Shown here piece after piece: positions 18,722 to 27,182 of a stretch of 64,000 nucleotides of DNA (its first letter is position 1; every line of letters begins with the position of its first letter). Location: the NCBI GenBank assembly GCA_040389065.1, contig JAZKAR010000032.1, positions 9,470 through 73,469 on the forward strand. Reading direction: 5' to 3'. The DNA is from JAZKAR01 sp040389065 (GTDB taxonomy: Bacteria; Pseudomonadota; Gammaproteobacteria; Burkholderiales; Casimicrobiaceae). The notes under the pieces were generated by a model that did no database searches, was not told where the DNA came from, and worked only from the letters and a program-made list of their open reading frames with translations. The translations under genes and the position numbers were made by a program.

Positions 18722-18843
18722 GGTGGATTGTAATACGAGAAATTTGTTAGATAAAAGATATTTGTTGAGAATGAGGCTATTTTGTCGTACTTGTGTGCAG
18801 TTTACGCTGCCAGTAAGTGCTGGAGCCATGTGGAATACTAAAT

Positions 18844-19371
18844 TTATGCCTGAAATTCAGCAGCTATTTCAGGGGATCTGAGCCGCCAGATAATCCAGCT
18901 TAAAATAGTATTAATTCCTAATATAAGCAGCGTTGTGATGCCTTGAGTCATACTATGTAATAAGGAAGCGTTGCTTGCTTCAGGCATAAAACTATATTGA
19001 GCAATAAGACCTGCGATATTAATAACGACTCCCAATATCATAAAGCTCATCATAAGATACCAAGCCCATTTTTTTCGTTTAAGTAACCCTATGGCACTGG
19101 TAAGTAAGATAAGCGCGAGAGAAAGTAGTGCCAAAGATAATGCTTTTAAATTTAAAATTAAAAACTTAGTAGATGAGGGTAGCGTTTGCCAATGAGGGCT
19201 GGTCTGTATCAGATGCATAGACTGAGCGAATGTAGGTGCATTGAGTAATACTTGCTGAACGATTGAAATAATGAGTAGTCCGATACTTAAAATAATTAAT
19301 GTCCATGCGAATCTACTAATAAAACGTGATGGTTGAGATACATGAATAGCGGATGAGGCTTTATTGAACAT
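18844..19371 (-). CDS. four-helix membrane protein, unknown function
   Basis: A 175-residue protein I do not recognise. It has four hydrophobic segments at about residues 25-45, 70-90, 105-125 and 140-162. A Lys/Arg-rich loop (LLKRKKWAWYL) between the second and third suggests that loop is cytoplasmic. The N-terminus is short and polar. There is no catalytic motif. It is a single gene, with the repeat copy B on its 3' side. A small polytopic inner-membrane protein is all that can be said. Confidence 0.7.
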   Translation of the reverse strand: MFNKASSAIHVSQPSRFISRFAWTLIILSIGLLIISIVQQVLLNAPTFAQSMHLIQTSPHWQTLPSSTKFLILNLKALSLALLSLALILLTSAIGLLKRKKWAWYLMMSFMILGVVINIAGLIAQYSFMPEASNASLLHSMTQGITTLLILGINTILSWIIWRLRSPEIAAEFQA

Positions 19372-20093
19372 TATGTTTCTTTCTCCTCACCGATCTTATG
19401 TATGTGTTCGGTAGTCAATTATTTAATGTTGGCTAATAAAAATTATTTTTGGCAATATGTTTACCAAACCCTTACTCTAGCTATTTTCTTCAAGAGAGAA
19501 AGAATAAAAATCAACTAATTAATGATCTATATTCGTAGATTGGCTGGTAAAAGACGAATGAAAAAGCTAAGTAATATTATTACGAACATACAAGAAAGAA
19601 CTGTATGTAATAGTTAAAAATGAATTGAGGAGCCTTGCAACGTTCATGCAAGATATCTTAATCAGTAATTAATAAAGCCAGATGCTTTAAATAAATAACA
19701 AAACCCTTGTACGCCACCAGCTGCTTGTTTTCTTTGGAATGGATAAGCTATGGGGTATGGCGGTATCTTATTTTTCGCTGATTACCAGAAGGGTTGAGAA
19801 AAGAGGCACAGCTTGCTTACTTCAGGTTCACCAACTGCCAAGATAGGCCATCAAAATAATGAAAAGGCTATGCTTTTTTTGTTCGATCTCTTTCTAAAAA
19901 AATTTTCTGTTAAAATTGTATAAATATTTATTTTTATTGGACTTTATTTGATTTGGTAGGTACAATTTTCTCCTTGTAAAGAGATCAGGTTTTTCAATTG
20001 TGAGTAATAAAGCATTTTAAATTTTTAAAGGCTTAAAACCTTTCTTTAATGAAAGATAGTGCTACTGTAAAATTTGATGCTTATCATAAATGC
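19372..20093. other. intergenic gap, nothing recognised
   Basis: About 720 bases with no convincing gene on either strand and no recognised RNA. It is followed directly by repeat copy C. Confidence 0.4.
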
Positions 20094-20192
20094 TAGAAGT
20101 TATGCACTTGGGTTTTCTCAGCATATTGGCAACGTGCAGTATTTTTTGTACTGTCTGCCATGGCTTGATAGAACTTAATTGCGTAACTTCTA
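20094..20192 (+). repeat. TA-flanked palindromic element, copy C
   Basis: A well-kept short copy. The left end is TAGAAGTTATGCACTTGGG and the right end TTGCGTAACTTCTA. The inner palindrome is GGCAACGTGCAGTA against TACTGTCTGCCA. TA flanks are on both sides. It lies 51 bases upstream of the YTGGD mini-protein gene. Confidence 0.85.
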
Positions 20193-20243
20193 ATAAAAAT
20201 AGTTATTTTTTGATTTTTTTTTTAATAATTTAGGGAGCGTAAT

Positions 20244-20591
20244 GTGAAGAAAAATATTCTGGCTGTGTTAATCGTTGGAAGTATTATTCCTATCAGCTTT
20301 GCACAAAGCACATGGAATAACGCCAGTAAAATAAATTATTATACTGGCGGCGATAACTTAGTAAATAATTACAAAGAAGAAGATGATCATTCACAACAAA
20401 AAGACCTGGTGAAGAATCACTTTAAACCTACAAAGTATATCTATACAGGCGGAGATCACGAGATTGTTTTAGACGATTTTTTTACAGACAAGAATAATGA
20501 TACGAATTATTCTTCACAGCAAGAACAAAATGAGTCTGTAGATAATAATTCATATGCCAATAAAGTTTTTTATACTGGTGGCGATCATTAA
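20244..20591 (+). CDS. small secreted protein with three YTGGD motifs
   Basis: A 115-residue protein of unknown family. It starts with GTG at 20244, since the ATG two bases earlier is followed at once by a stop; GGGAG lies 7 bases upstream. A signal peptide is clear (KKNILAVLIVGSIIPISFA, cleavage before QS). The mature part of about 94 residues is polar, rich in Asn, Asp, Lys and Gln. It repeats one motif three times: YYTGGDN (about residue 32), YIYTGGDH (about 65) and VFYTGGDH at the very C-terminus. Spacing of about 32-45 residues suggests three degenerate repeat units. There are no cysteines. It sits between two opposed palindromic elements. The function is unknown; the Tyr/Asp/His motif could bind metal or a cell-surface ligand, but that is a guess. 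Confidence 0.75.
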   Translation: MKKNILAVLIVGSIIPISFAQSTWNNASKINYYTGGDNLVNNYKEEDDHSQQKDLVKNHFKPTKYIYTGGDHEIVLDDFFTDKNNDTNYSSQQEQNESVDNNSYANKVFYTGGDH

Positions 20592-20613
20592 ATTTTTATA
20601 AACAAGAATTATT

Positions 20614-20732
20614 TAAAAGTTACGCAGTTGGTTTCACTCAAGGCATGGGATGCCCCGCCTAGCAACGCAGATAGTACAAGCAGTACGTCAAAGTTGCTAT
20701 AACGACGAGAGCACTCGACTGTGTAACTTCTA
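20614..20732 (-). repeat. TA-flanked palindromic element, copy D (reverse)
   Basis: A mid-length copy in the opposite orientation to copy C. It reads TAAAAGTTACGCAGTTGG, then CTCAAGGCATGGGATGCCCCG, where the family's right-hand block comes first, and ends with GTGTAACTTCTA. It lies 22 bases after the YTGGD gene stop. Confidence 0.82.
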
Positions 20733-20975
20733 TAATGAATAGTGTTTTAATTATTCTTGTTAGCAAGTTTAAATTTATTTAACATTAAATAATGAACTAA
20801 ACTACGCAATGAAGTTATCTACAATTGAGTAGTAATAGGGGCATGGCAGAGTTTTTTAAAGTATAGTAATTATTATAATAGTTCTTAAAACTCGTTATGT
20901 ATCCTTAACTTAAGGTTTATCTATAAAAAATATATAGCCTCCTGTATAGCCAAAATAGCCAAAGCAGCAAAAAAC
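20733..20975. other. gap before rplY terminator, nothing seen
   Basis: About 240 AT-rich bases with no gene. A TAGCCAAAATAGCCAAAGC direct repeat is seen near 20946-20965. Confidence 0.3.
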
Positions 20976-21006
20976 AAAACGCCATATCATATTGATATGG
21001 CGTTTT
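20976..21006 (-). terminator. rplY terminator
   Basis: A perfect hairpin with arms AAAACGCCATATCA and TGATATGGCGTTTT and a 3-base loop. On the minus strand a T-rich tract follows. It is 45 bases downstream of the rplY stop. Confidence 0.85.
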
Positions 21007-21050
21007 AAACATCAGCGTAACAAACAGATTTTTTAAAACCTATTGCTTAC

Positions 21051-21638
21051 TTAGTCTTTATCAGTACTTCCACCTTTAGGGGCAGCAGCAGACGCTAATA
21101 CGAAGTCTGCTTTACCATGAAGTGCTAATTCAACACCTTCAGGCAATACTAAATCACGTGAGTGAAGAGATTGTGCAGGTTGCAACTCGCCTAAATCAAC
21201 GGTAATAAATTCAGGTAATGAGCCAGGCAAACATACAACTTCAATTTCATTCGCTACGTGGTTAATCACAGCAGAAGCAAGTTTAACAGCTGGTGAGTTT
21301 TCTTCATTAATAAAGCGTACTGGCACTTTTTTATGAATTTTTTGGTCAGCTTCAATGCGTTGAAAATCAACGTGCATCACTAAAGGTTTCCAAGGGTGAC
21401 GTTGTAAGCCGCGTAATAGGGCAAGCTGCTTTTTACCTTCAATCGTTACTTCAAATAAGGCATTGTGTGAGCCAGGTTTTTTGAGAGTATGGTAAAGAGT
21501 ATTGTGATCCAGCTCAACCATAACAGGTGCTGCTTCACCACCATAAACAATAGCGGGAACGCGACCTGTATGACGCAGGCGGCGGCTCGCACCAGTACCT
21601 TGCGCTTGGCGCAGAGTTGCCTCTAATTCGATTTGCAT
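21051..21638 (-). CDS. rplY: 50S ribosomal protein L25 (CTC form)
   Basis: A 195-residue L25/TL5/CTC protein that binds 5S rRNA in the large subunit. The N-terminal 5S-binding half shows ATLRQAQGTGASRRLRHTGR and the block VHVDFQRI-like MHVDFQRIEAD. The C-terminal beta domain (from about residue 95, VPVRFINEENSPAVK) marks the long CTC form, not the short E. coli form. A good ribosome binding site (AAGGAG) lies upstream. It follows prs by 60 bases, the order common in Betaproteobacteria, but pth is not found next to it here. Confidence 0.96.
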   Translation of the reverse strand: MQIELEATLRQAQGTGASRRLRHTGRVPAIVYGGEAAPVMVELDHNTLYHTLKKPGSHNALFEVTIEGKKQLALLRGLQRHPWKPLVMHVDFQRIEADQKIHKKVPVRFINEENSPAVKLASAVINHVANEIEVVCLPGSLPEFITVDLGELQPAQSLHSRDLVLPEGVELALHGKADFVLASAAAPKGGSTDKD

Positions 21639-21698
21639 GTGTGTATTACTCCTTAAAATTTTTTAAAAACTGATTTCGCGACCAAAATCAGTAGACCA

Positions 21699-22649
21699 TC
21701 AGTTAAATAACGAGCTGACGGAATCCTCGTTGTTAATGCGAACCAACGTCTTGGCAAGTAATTGAGCGCAAGAAATCTGGCGAACTTTTGAGCATTGTTT
21801 TGCAGTTTCACTGAGAGGAATCGTGTCGGTAATGACAACCTCATCAAGCTCTGATTCAGCAATACGTTCAATGGCAGCGCCAGAAAGTACAGCATGTGTA
21901 CAATAGGCCATTACTTTTTCTGCGCCGCGTTCTTTAAGTGCTTGAGCTGCTTTAGCTAATGTATTCGCGGTATCAACGATATCGTCCATGATTATACAGG
22001 TACGACCATCAACATCACCAATAATATTCATTACTTCCGCAACATTTGCTTTGGGGCGGCGTTTATCAATAATAGCTAGATCGCAATCAATCAAACGGGC
22101 AATAGCACGCGCTCTTACCACACCACCTACATCAGGTGAAACTACCATTAGGTTAGAATAGTTTTGGTGCGCTAAGTCTTCAAGCAGCACGGGGGTAGAG
22201 TAAATGTTATCAACAGGAATGGAGAAGAAACCTTGAATTTGGTCAGCGTGCAGATCCATTGTTACTACCCGATCAACGCCTGCTGTGGTTAGCATATCTG
22301 CTACTACTTTAGCCGATATAGCTACACGGCTTGAACGTGGTCGGCGATCTTGTCGGGCATAACCAAAGTACGGAATTGCTGCAGTAATACGGCCTGCTGA
22401 GGCACGCTTTAAGGCATCTACCATTAGCATGATTTCCATCAGGCTATCATTGGTGGGGGTGCATGTTGATTGCAAAACAAATACATCTCGTCCGCGTACA
22501 TTCTCAAGAATTTCTACGGTGATTTCGCCATCACTAAACCGCCCGACGGAGGCATGGCCTAGTTCAATTCCAAGATGCTGTACGACAGAACGTGCTAAAT
22601 CAGGGTTTGCGTTCCCGGTAAACACCATAATGCTGCCAGCTAAGGCCAT
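21699..22649 (-). CDS. prs: ribose-phosphate pyrophosphokinase
   Basis: A 316-residue PRPP synthase, which makes 5-phosphoribosyl 1-diphosphate from ribose 5-phosphate and ATP for nucleotide, His and Trp synthesis. Seen are the N-terminal SDGEITVEI, the flexible-loop region YFGYARQDRR (about residue 95), MDLHADQIQGFF (about 130) and the PRPP-binding loop IIMDDIVDTANT (about 217). The length is the same as other bacterial enzymes. The strong ribosome binding site GGAAGGA sets the start. tRNA-Gln is upstream, on the same strand. Confidence 0.98.
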   Translation of the reverse strand: MALAGSIMVFTGNANPDLARSVVQHLGIELGHASVGRFSDGEITVEILENVRGRDVFVLQSTCTPTNDSLMEIMLMVDALKRASAGRITAAIPYFGYARQDRRPRSSRVAISAKVVADMLTTAGVDRVVTMDLHADQIQGFFSIPVDNIYSTPVLLEDLAHQNYSNLMVVSPDVGGVVRARAIARLIDCDLAIIDKRRPKANVAEVMNIIGDVDGRTCIIMDDIVDTANTLAKAAQALKERGAEKVMAYCTHAVLSGAAIERIAESELDEVVITDTIPLSETAKQCSKVRQISCAQLLAKTLVRINNEDSVSSLFN

Positions 22650-22927
22650 ACCAATTCCTTCCTGCTTGATTCTGTATTAATGTGAGAAATGTAACAAAAG
22701 TGTTACGAAGTCTCTATTGTAACGCATAGGCATGCATACGTGAAAAGCTAAGTGAGTTTACGATGAAATCGAATTAGCAAATACAATGCTGCATACCACT
22801 TGTAGCTAACGCGTTCAGCAAGATTATGCATGGTGCCGTATTCGTTGCAGCACATGCGGTCATGCTTTACCTACGCGCGCTAGATTTATACTTTGCAAGT
22901 ATATGCATAAAAACAAAAGTATAAAAA
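22650..22927. other. prs leader and tRNA-prs spacer
   Basis: About 280 bases between the tRNA-Gln terminator and prs with no gene. The prs promoter must be here. No ispE gene, often found next to tRNA-Gln in relatives, is present in or beside this stretch. Confidence 0.35.
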
Positions 22928-22958
22928 ACAAAAGGCAGACTTTTTAGTCTGCCTTTTA
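22928..22958 (-). terminator. tRNA-Gln terminator
   Basis: AAAAGGCAGAC and GTCTGCCTTTT form an 11-bp stem with a 6-base loop, ending in T on either strand. It lies 10 bases after the tRNA-Gln 3' end. Confidence 0.85.
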
Positions 22959-22967
22959 TCTTCAATC

Positions 22968-23044
22968 TGGCAGGGGAGGAAGGATTCGAACCCTCGCATG
23001 CCGGAATCAAAATCCGGTGCCTTGACCAGCTTGGCGACTCCCCT
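22968..23044 (-). tRNA. tRNA-Gln (anticodon TTG)
   Basis: A complete cloverleaf on the minus strand. The acceptor pairs are AGGGGAG and CTCCCCT with discriminator G and an encoded CCA. The D arm contains GCCAAGCTGGTCAAGGC. The anticodon stem is CCGGA/TCCGG with loop TTTTGAT, so the anticodon is TTG, reading CAA. The T arm carries GGTTCGAATCC. It lies upstream of prs on the same strand. Confidence 0.97.
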
Positions 23045-23311
23045 GTAAGTGTTCGCCATTTTATATAAAAGTAGCTTACTGTGCAAGCGGTGCGTGCTTA
23101 ATCTGTTTAAAGAAGGAATATGGCACCTCTATACATAATAAATATTGTTTAATTAAGTTGTTCATTTGGTTAGTAATTATTTGTTATTTTCATGTGGGTG
23201 AGCGGGAATGTGCGGAATAGACTCAAGAAAAGCGCGCTACATCAGATAATGCGCATATACGATGCAAAACCTTAAAGCACACTGGAAGTAAGAGAGTGAT
23301 AGAGGTTAGGC

Positions 23312-23341
23312 ATGAAAACTACTCCAATCATCTGTAAGTGA
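23312..23341 (+). CDS. possible 9-residue leader peptide
   Basis: A tiny reading frame (MKTTPIICK) with AGAGG 7 bases before its ATG. Its TGA stop overlaps the GTG start of the topoisomerase-like gene (GTGA). That gene has no good ribosome binding site of its own, so this leader could couple its translation. It may also be chance. Confidence 0.35.
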   Translation: MKTTPIICK

Positions 23342-25608
23342 GCCTGTTTATGTTTGAACGAGAAGACTGGACGTTATTTCGCAATTTAGGAACGCTAGGG
23401 CAGAAAGCCGGAGTTCCATTAAGGAAGCTGGCAGCGCTGGTGATTAAAGAGTTATGTGATAACGCCTTAGATGCAGGAGCAAACGTTCGTGTAGAACAAG
23501 GAGAAGGCGGCTGGTTTTTTATTGAGGATGATGGCGCAGGTTTACCTGCCGATCGTGCGATGATTGAGCGATTGTTTTCGGTGCGCCGCCCGCTTACTTC
23601 ATCTAAATTAGTGCGTATTCCTTCACGGGGTGCATTGGGAAATGGTTTGCGGGTAGTTGTAGGAGCGGTGTTAGCTTCAGGAGGAGCCTTGTATGTAGAA
23701 ACACAAGGGATGCGCTATCAGCTGGTACCTCAAGACGATGGCAGCACAAAAGCGGTGGAAGAGGCCTGCCCTGAAAGAGTGCGCGGTACACTCATTGGCA
23801 TACGTTTAGGGTCAACGGTTCCTGTAACTGAAGATGTATTGAGATGGTCACAACTCGCGATAGCGTTTGCGCAATTAGGTAAAAATTATAGCGGAAAAAC
23901 TTCACCGTGGTGGTATGACTCCGAAAGCTTTTTTGAAATGTGCCATGCAGCAGGGCAGCGCCCTTTAGCTGATTTATTGCGTGTATTTCGTGAAGTTACG
24001 ATGGAAACAGGGCGAGCATTAGGGTTAGAGCGCCTTGCTTCGCAGATTTCTCGGCAAGAGGCGGGTGAGTTACTCATGGTGCTGCGGTCGCATTCTACCG
24101 AGCCTCAGCCGTCTATTTTAGGAAAAATTGGCGAAGCGGATGCTGATTTTTGCCATGCCCATGAATATGGCAATACAAAAACAAAAGAAACCGCGCCGAC
24201 CGATGCGCATTTGCCATTTAGTATCGATGCCTTTGTGCGCCCCTTAGCCGATGGTGAAACAGATCACATTACATTCTTAGTGAATCGCACGCCGATTACC
24301 GGTGAAATTAACGTGCAGCGTCAAAAATCGCATCAGCTTGGCATTATTGGTTGCGGGTTACGGCATATTGTTGATGTAGGTCGTAAGCCGGTAGAGGTGA
24401 TCTGTAATATTTCTACTCCTTATATGCCAATTACTACAGATGGCAAAGAACCCGATTTATTCCGCTATATTCATCCTTTATTCAGAGTCATTGAAAAAGC
24501 CGCTAAAAAAGCTAAAAAAACGGTGGCAGAAGTGGGCGGGCGCAAAGTTTCTCAGCGCGATGTTATTGCTTATAATTTAAAGCCTTCTATTGCTAAGGCA
24601 AGTGGTGAGGGGCAGTACCGTTATTCGCTACGGCAGCTATTTTATGCAGTACGCCCGTATATGTTAGAGATTTTTGGTAAAGAGCCTGATTACAACTATT
24701 TTGCACAAGTAATTACTGATATTGAGTCTGAAGAAGGCCGCGATCTACCAGGCTTATACCGTGATGCACGCGGCATTATTTATCACCCCCATACAGGCCA
24801 GGAAATTCCATTAGGAACATTAAACGTAGAACGCTATGAGCGCCCCGAATGGACGTTCAATAAAATTCTTTATTCCGAAAAAGAAGGTTTTTTTACGATT
24901 TTAAAAGACGCAGGTTGGCCTGAGCGTAATGATTGTGCCTTGTTAACAAGCAAGGGCTTTGCCTCACGCGCCGCACGTGATGTGTTGGATTTAATAGGAG
25001 GAACACAAGAAGAAATTTATTTTTTCTGTATTCATGATGCCGATGCTTCTGGCACCTTAATTTACCAATCATTAACCGAAGCCACGCGGGCGCGCGGCGC
25101 ACGTAAGGTACATGTCATTAACTTAGGGTTAGACCCCTGGGAAGCGATTGATATGGATCTACAAGTAGAAACCTTCAGGGCTGAAGAAATAGTAAAGGCA
25201 GGAGGGCGGCGTTTGCCTGTGGCAGATTATGTGAATGATAAATGGGAAGCATGGTTGCAAAATAAACGGGTCGAGTTGAATGCAATGTCATCCCCTCAAT
25301 TTATTGCGTGGCTCGATAATAAGTTTTCGCAATATTCTGAAAAAGTGGTTCCGCCTAAGGCCATTTTGCGTGATCAGTTTGATCGGCATACCCGGCAAGC
25401 GGTAGAGCGGATCATGATGAAACGCATTTTAGATGAGCTGCGGTTTAACGAGCAGGTTGATAAAGTAATGCATCACGCTTCAGAAGTGACCGAACAGCTT
25501 GATTTAGAGCGGGTAGTACGTACCGGGCTAGCGGATGTGCCTGAAAACCGTTGGAATAAGCCATTGGATGTTAAAGCTGAGCAGATTGCGGCGCAGATTG
25601 TGAAGTAA
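23338..25608 (+). CDS. single-chain topoisomerase VI/VIII-like protein
   Basis: A 756-residue protein that joins an ATPase half and a cleavage half of type IIB topoisomerases in one chain. Residues 1-220 are a GHKL ATPase: KELCDNALDAG (Glu38, Asn42), EDDGAGLP (Asp65) and SRGALGNGLR (98-105). Residues about 285-385 look like a transducer domain (FLVNRTPI, then TTDGKEPDL, with Lys370 as a likely switch lysine). A winged-helix part follows with YSLRQLFYAVRP, where Tyr436 is the candidate DNA-cleaving tyrosine. The TOPRIM part has HDADASG at about residue 565. The expected TOPRIM glutamate position reads LTSKGFA, so it may be altered. The start is GTG (23338) or ATG (23350). It is probably a DNA strand-passing or cleaving enzyme; its closeness to Topo VIII is inference. 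Confidence 0.82.
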   Translation: MSLFMFEREDWTLFRNLGTLGQKAGVPLRKLAALVIKELCDNALDAGANVRVEQGEGGWFFIEDDGAGLPADRAMIERLFSVRRPLTSSKLVRIPSRGALGNGLRVVVGAVLASGGALYVETQGMRYQLVPQDDGSTKAVEEACPERVRGTLIGIRLGSTVPVTEDVLRWSQLAIAFAQLGKNYSGKTSPWWYDSESFFEMCHAAGQRPLADLLRVFREVTMETGRALGLERLASQISRQEAGELLMVLRSHSTEPQPSILGKIGEADADFCHAHEYGNTKTKETAPTDAHLPFSIDAFVRPLADGETDHITFLVNRTPITGEINVQRQKSHQLGIIGCGLRHIVDVGRKPVEVICNISTPYMPITTDGKEPDLFRYIHPLFRVIEKAAKKAKKTVAEVGGRKVSQRDVIAYNLKPSIAKASGEGQYRYSLRQLFYAVRPYMLEIFGKEPDYNYFAQVITDIESEEGRDLPGLYRDARGIIYHPHTGQEIPLGTLNVERYERPEWTFNKILYSEKEGFFTILKDAGWPERNDCALLTSKGFASRAARDVLDLIGGTQEEIYFFCIHDADASGTLIYQSLTEATRARGARKVHVINLGLDPWEAIDMDLQVETFRAEEIVKAGGRRLPVADYVNDKWEAWLQNKRVELNAMSSPQFIAWLDNKFSQYSEKVVPPKAILRDQFDRHTRQAVERIMMKRILDELRFNEQVDKVMHHASEVTEQLDLERVVRTGLADVPENRWNKPLDVKAEQIAAQIVK

Positions 25609-25666
25609 TGATTGAAAAAAGAAAAAAGTGTGTTGAGTGTGCATTACGTTAGGCATTGGGATATAA

Positions 25667-26047
25667 ATGTTTGAATTTTTATTGGAACTTCTTGGCGAAT
25701 TTCTTCTTCAAATGATTTTGGAGATATTGTTTGAAATGGGGCTGCACACGTTAAAAGAACCTTTCCATAAAGACCCCAGCCCTATTGTTGCAACGATTGG
25801 CTACATGATGTTGGGGGCTATATCAGGGGGGCTTAGTCTTTTCGTATTGCCAGCGCTTGTGGTGACCTCAACTAAAATGCGTATAGTTAATCTTTTGGTG
25901 ACACCTATTATTGCGGGGTTTTTTATGTCAGTAGTAGGTTCATGGCGTAGGCGGCGCGGCCAAAACAGCTTGCGTATAGATAAGTTTGCTTACGGCTATG
26001 TTTTTGCTTTATCGTGCGCGCTTATTAGATTTTGGTTTGCTAAATAA
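25667..26047 (+). CDS. small membrane protein, unknown function
   Basis: A 126-residue protein with an amphipathic, Leu/Glu-rich N-terminus (LLELLGEFLLQMILEILFEMG), two hydrophobic segments at about residues 42-62 and 72-92, a basic loop (WRRRRGQ), and a third hydrophobic segment near the C-terminus (about 107-122). It lies 58 bases after the topoisomerase-like gene on the same strand, with GGGA before the ATG, so they may be co-transcribed. I do not recognise the family and see no catalytic motif. Confidence 0.7.
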   Translation: MFEFLLELLGEFLLQMILEILFEMGLHTLKEPFHKDPSPIVATIGYMMLGAISGGLSLFVLPALVVTSTKMRIVNLLVTPIIAGFFMSVVGSWRRRRGQNSLRIDKFAYGYVFALSCALIRFWFAK

Positions 26048-26094
26048 CATCATCATTAGAGTTTATGTCGGTAAATTTGGCGAAGATGTAGATC

Positions 26095-27009
26095 TTAAGC
26101 ATCAAAGTGAGGGTGCTGATTAATCATTAAATCATACGATTTAACTGCAAATGGGTGGGAAGTTTGTACATACTGAAACGCAACGCGGTTATGTAATGTT
26201 GCTAAGCTTGCGGCAATGCTAGCTGTTTTTTGCCCGCCTGTGGCATCAATAATCATTTCGGGTTCGGTGCAATTGTGATGACGCCCCTTATCGATAAATT
26301 TGCAGAATGTTTTGTAGAGTGCATCAACATTTTCAAAGTTAATGCCTTGTGGTGTAGTGTGCAGAGTAACGGGCAGCTTGCAGTAAAATTTAAGAAGCTC
26401 GCCTAAGGTAGCTAAATGCGGCTGTGATCCGGCTTCTATAGACTGTGTGCCTTGGGTAATAAGCTGGGTAGAGCCAATTAGCATAATATGCTCCACACTT
26501 TCATGATGCAGTTTTAATGCGCGCAGTATATGTTGAGTATTATTTTTAGTATTAAATAGCTCAATATCTTCATTTAAGTTGCCAGTTAGCGCTAGGGCTT
26601 GAGGGCAACCTTCAGGCGCACTCGTAAAGTGAAGGCATGGTGGGTTTGTCTTGAATTGAAAACTAAGGGTAGGGGTAGAGACAGAAATAATTAACACCCG
26701 CCGAGGGTACGGTTTTTTAGCCGGGCTTAAACTGCGAATAGGCGCTTTTTTGGGCAAAATATTATAAAGCGCGATGGCAGAGCCGACTAAAATGAAAAAT
26801 GAAAGCACAACGGCATAGAGTCGATTCGTGCCTAAAACAGGTGCTATTTCTCCTAATGTATGAACAAGCAGGGCATCATCGCCTTTTAAGGCATCAGAAA
26901 GCCAATTAGGAGAAAGTATAAATAATAACGAGGCGATAATCAGCCCCTTATCATGCCATGCTCGCTTTACATAACATAGCGGTGTTGCACACATAGAATG
27001 AAATGACAT
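26095..27009 (-). CDS. membrane protein with CARF-like domain
   Basis: A 304-residue protein. Two membrane helices lie at the N-terminus (about residues 22-40, GLIIASLLFILSP, and 63-84, RLYAVVLSFFILVGSAIAL). A basic linker (KKPYPRR) then leads to a cytoplasmic alpha/beta domain. This begins LIISVSTPTLSF and includes IMLIGSTQLITQGT (about 173). It ends with IIDATGGQKTASIAASLA (about 250-268), the Asp-x-Thr-Gly-Gly-x-Lys/Gln signature typical of CARF domains of the Csm6/Csx and TIGR02710 type, which sense cyclic oligoadenylates. No CRISPR locus or cyclase is in the window. The CARF assignment is from the motif and fold pattern only. A membrane effector or sensor triggered by a nucleotide signal is a reasonable inference. 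Confidence 0.6.
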   Translation of the reverse strand: MSFHSMCATPLCYVKRAWHDKGLIIASLLFILSPNWLSDALKGDDALLVHTLGEIAPVLGTNRLYAVVLSFFILVGSAIALYNILPKKAPIRSLSPAKKPYPRRVLIISVSTPTLSFQFKTNPPCLHFTSAPEGCPQALALTGNLNEDIELFNTKNNTQHILRALKLHHESVEHIMLIGSTQLITQGTQSIEAGSQPHLATLGELLKFYCKLPVTLHTTPQGINFENVDALYKTFCKFIDKGRHHNCTEPEMIIDATGGQKTASIAASLATLHNRVAFQYVQTSHPFAVKSYDLMINQHPHFDA

Positions 27010-27182
27010 AACGAAACCTTGGGTTGAGGGCGAATGATAGTGCCATATATTCGCCTATTCAGATAGAGCTTAATGAGGCTCTGTTTTCCCGTTTACATCC
27101 GGTCAGTTAATGCTTCCCTCGCCCTATTGCTTAACGCAAAGCCCACTGCAATTGCTCGCAAACCATTATGGGTACAAATATA

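Noticed and set aside
22968..23044. tRNA-Gln as an integration site for the accessory block
   Set aside because: Islands usually join at the tRNA 3' end, here the left side, where prs and rplY keep the normal order. No duplicated tRNA end or integrase is seen on the right.
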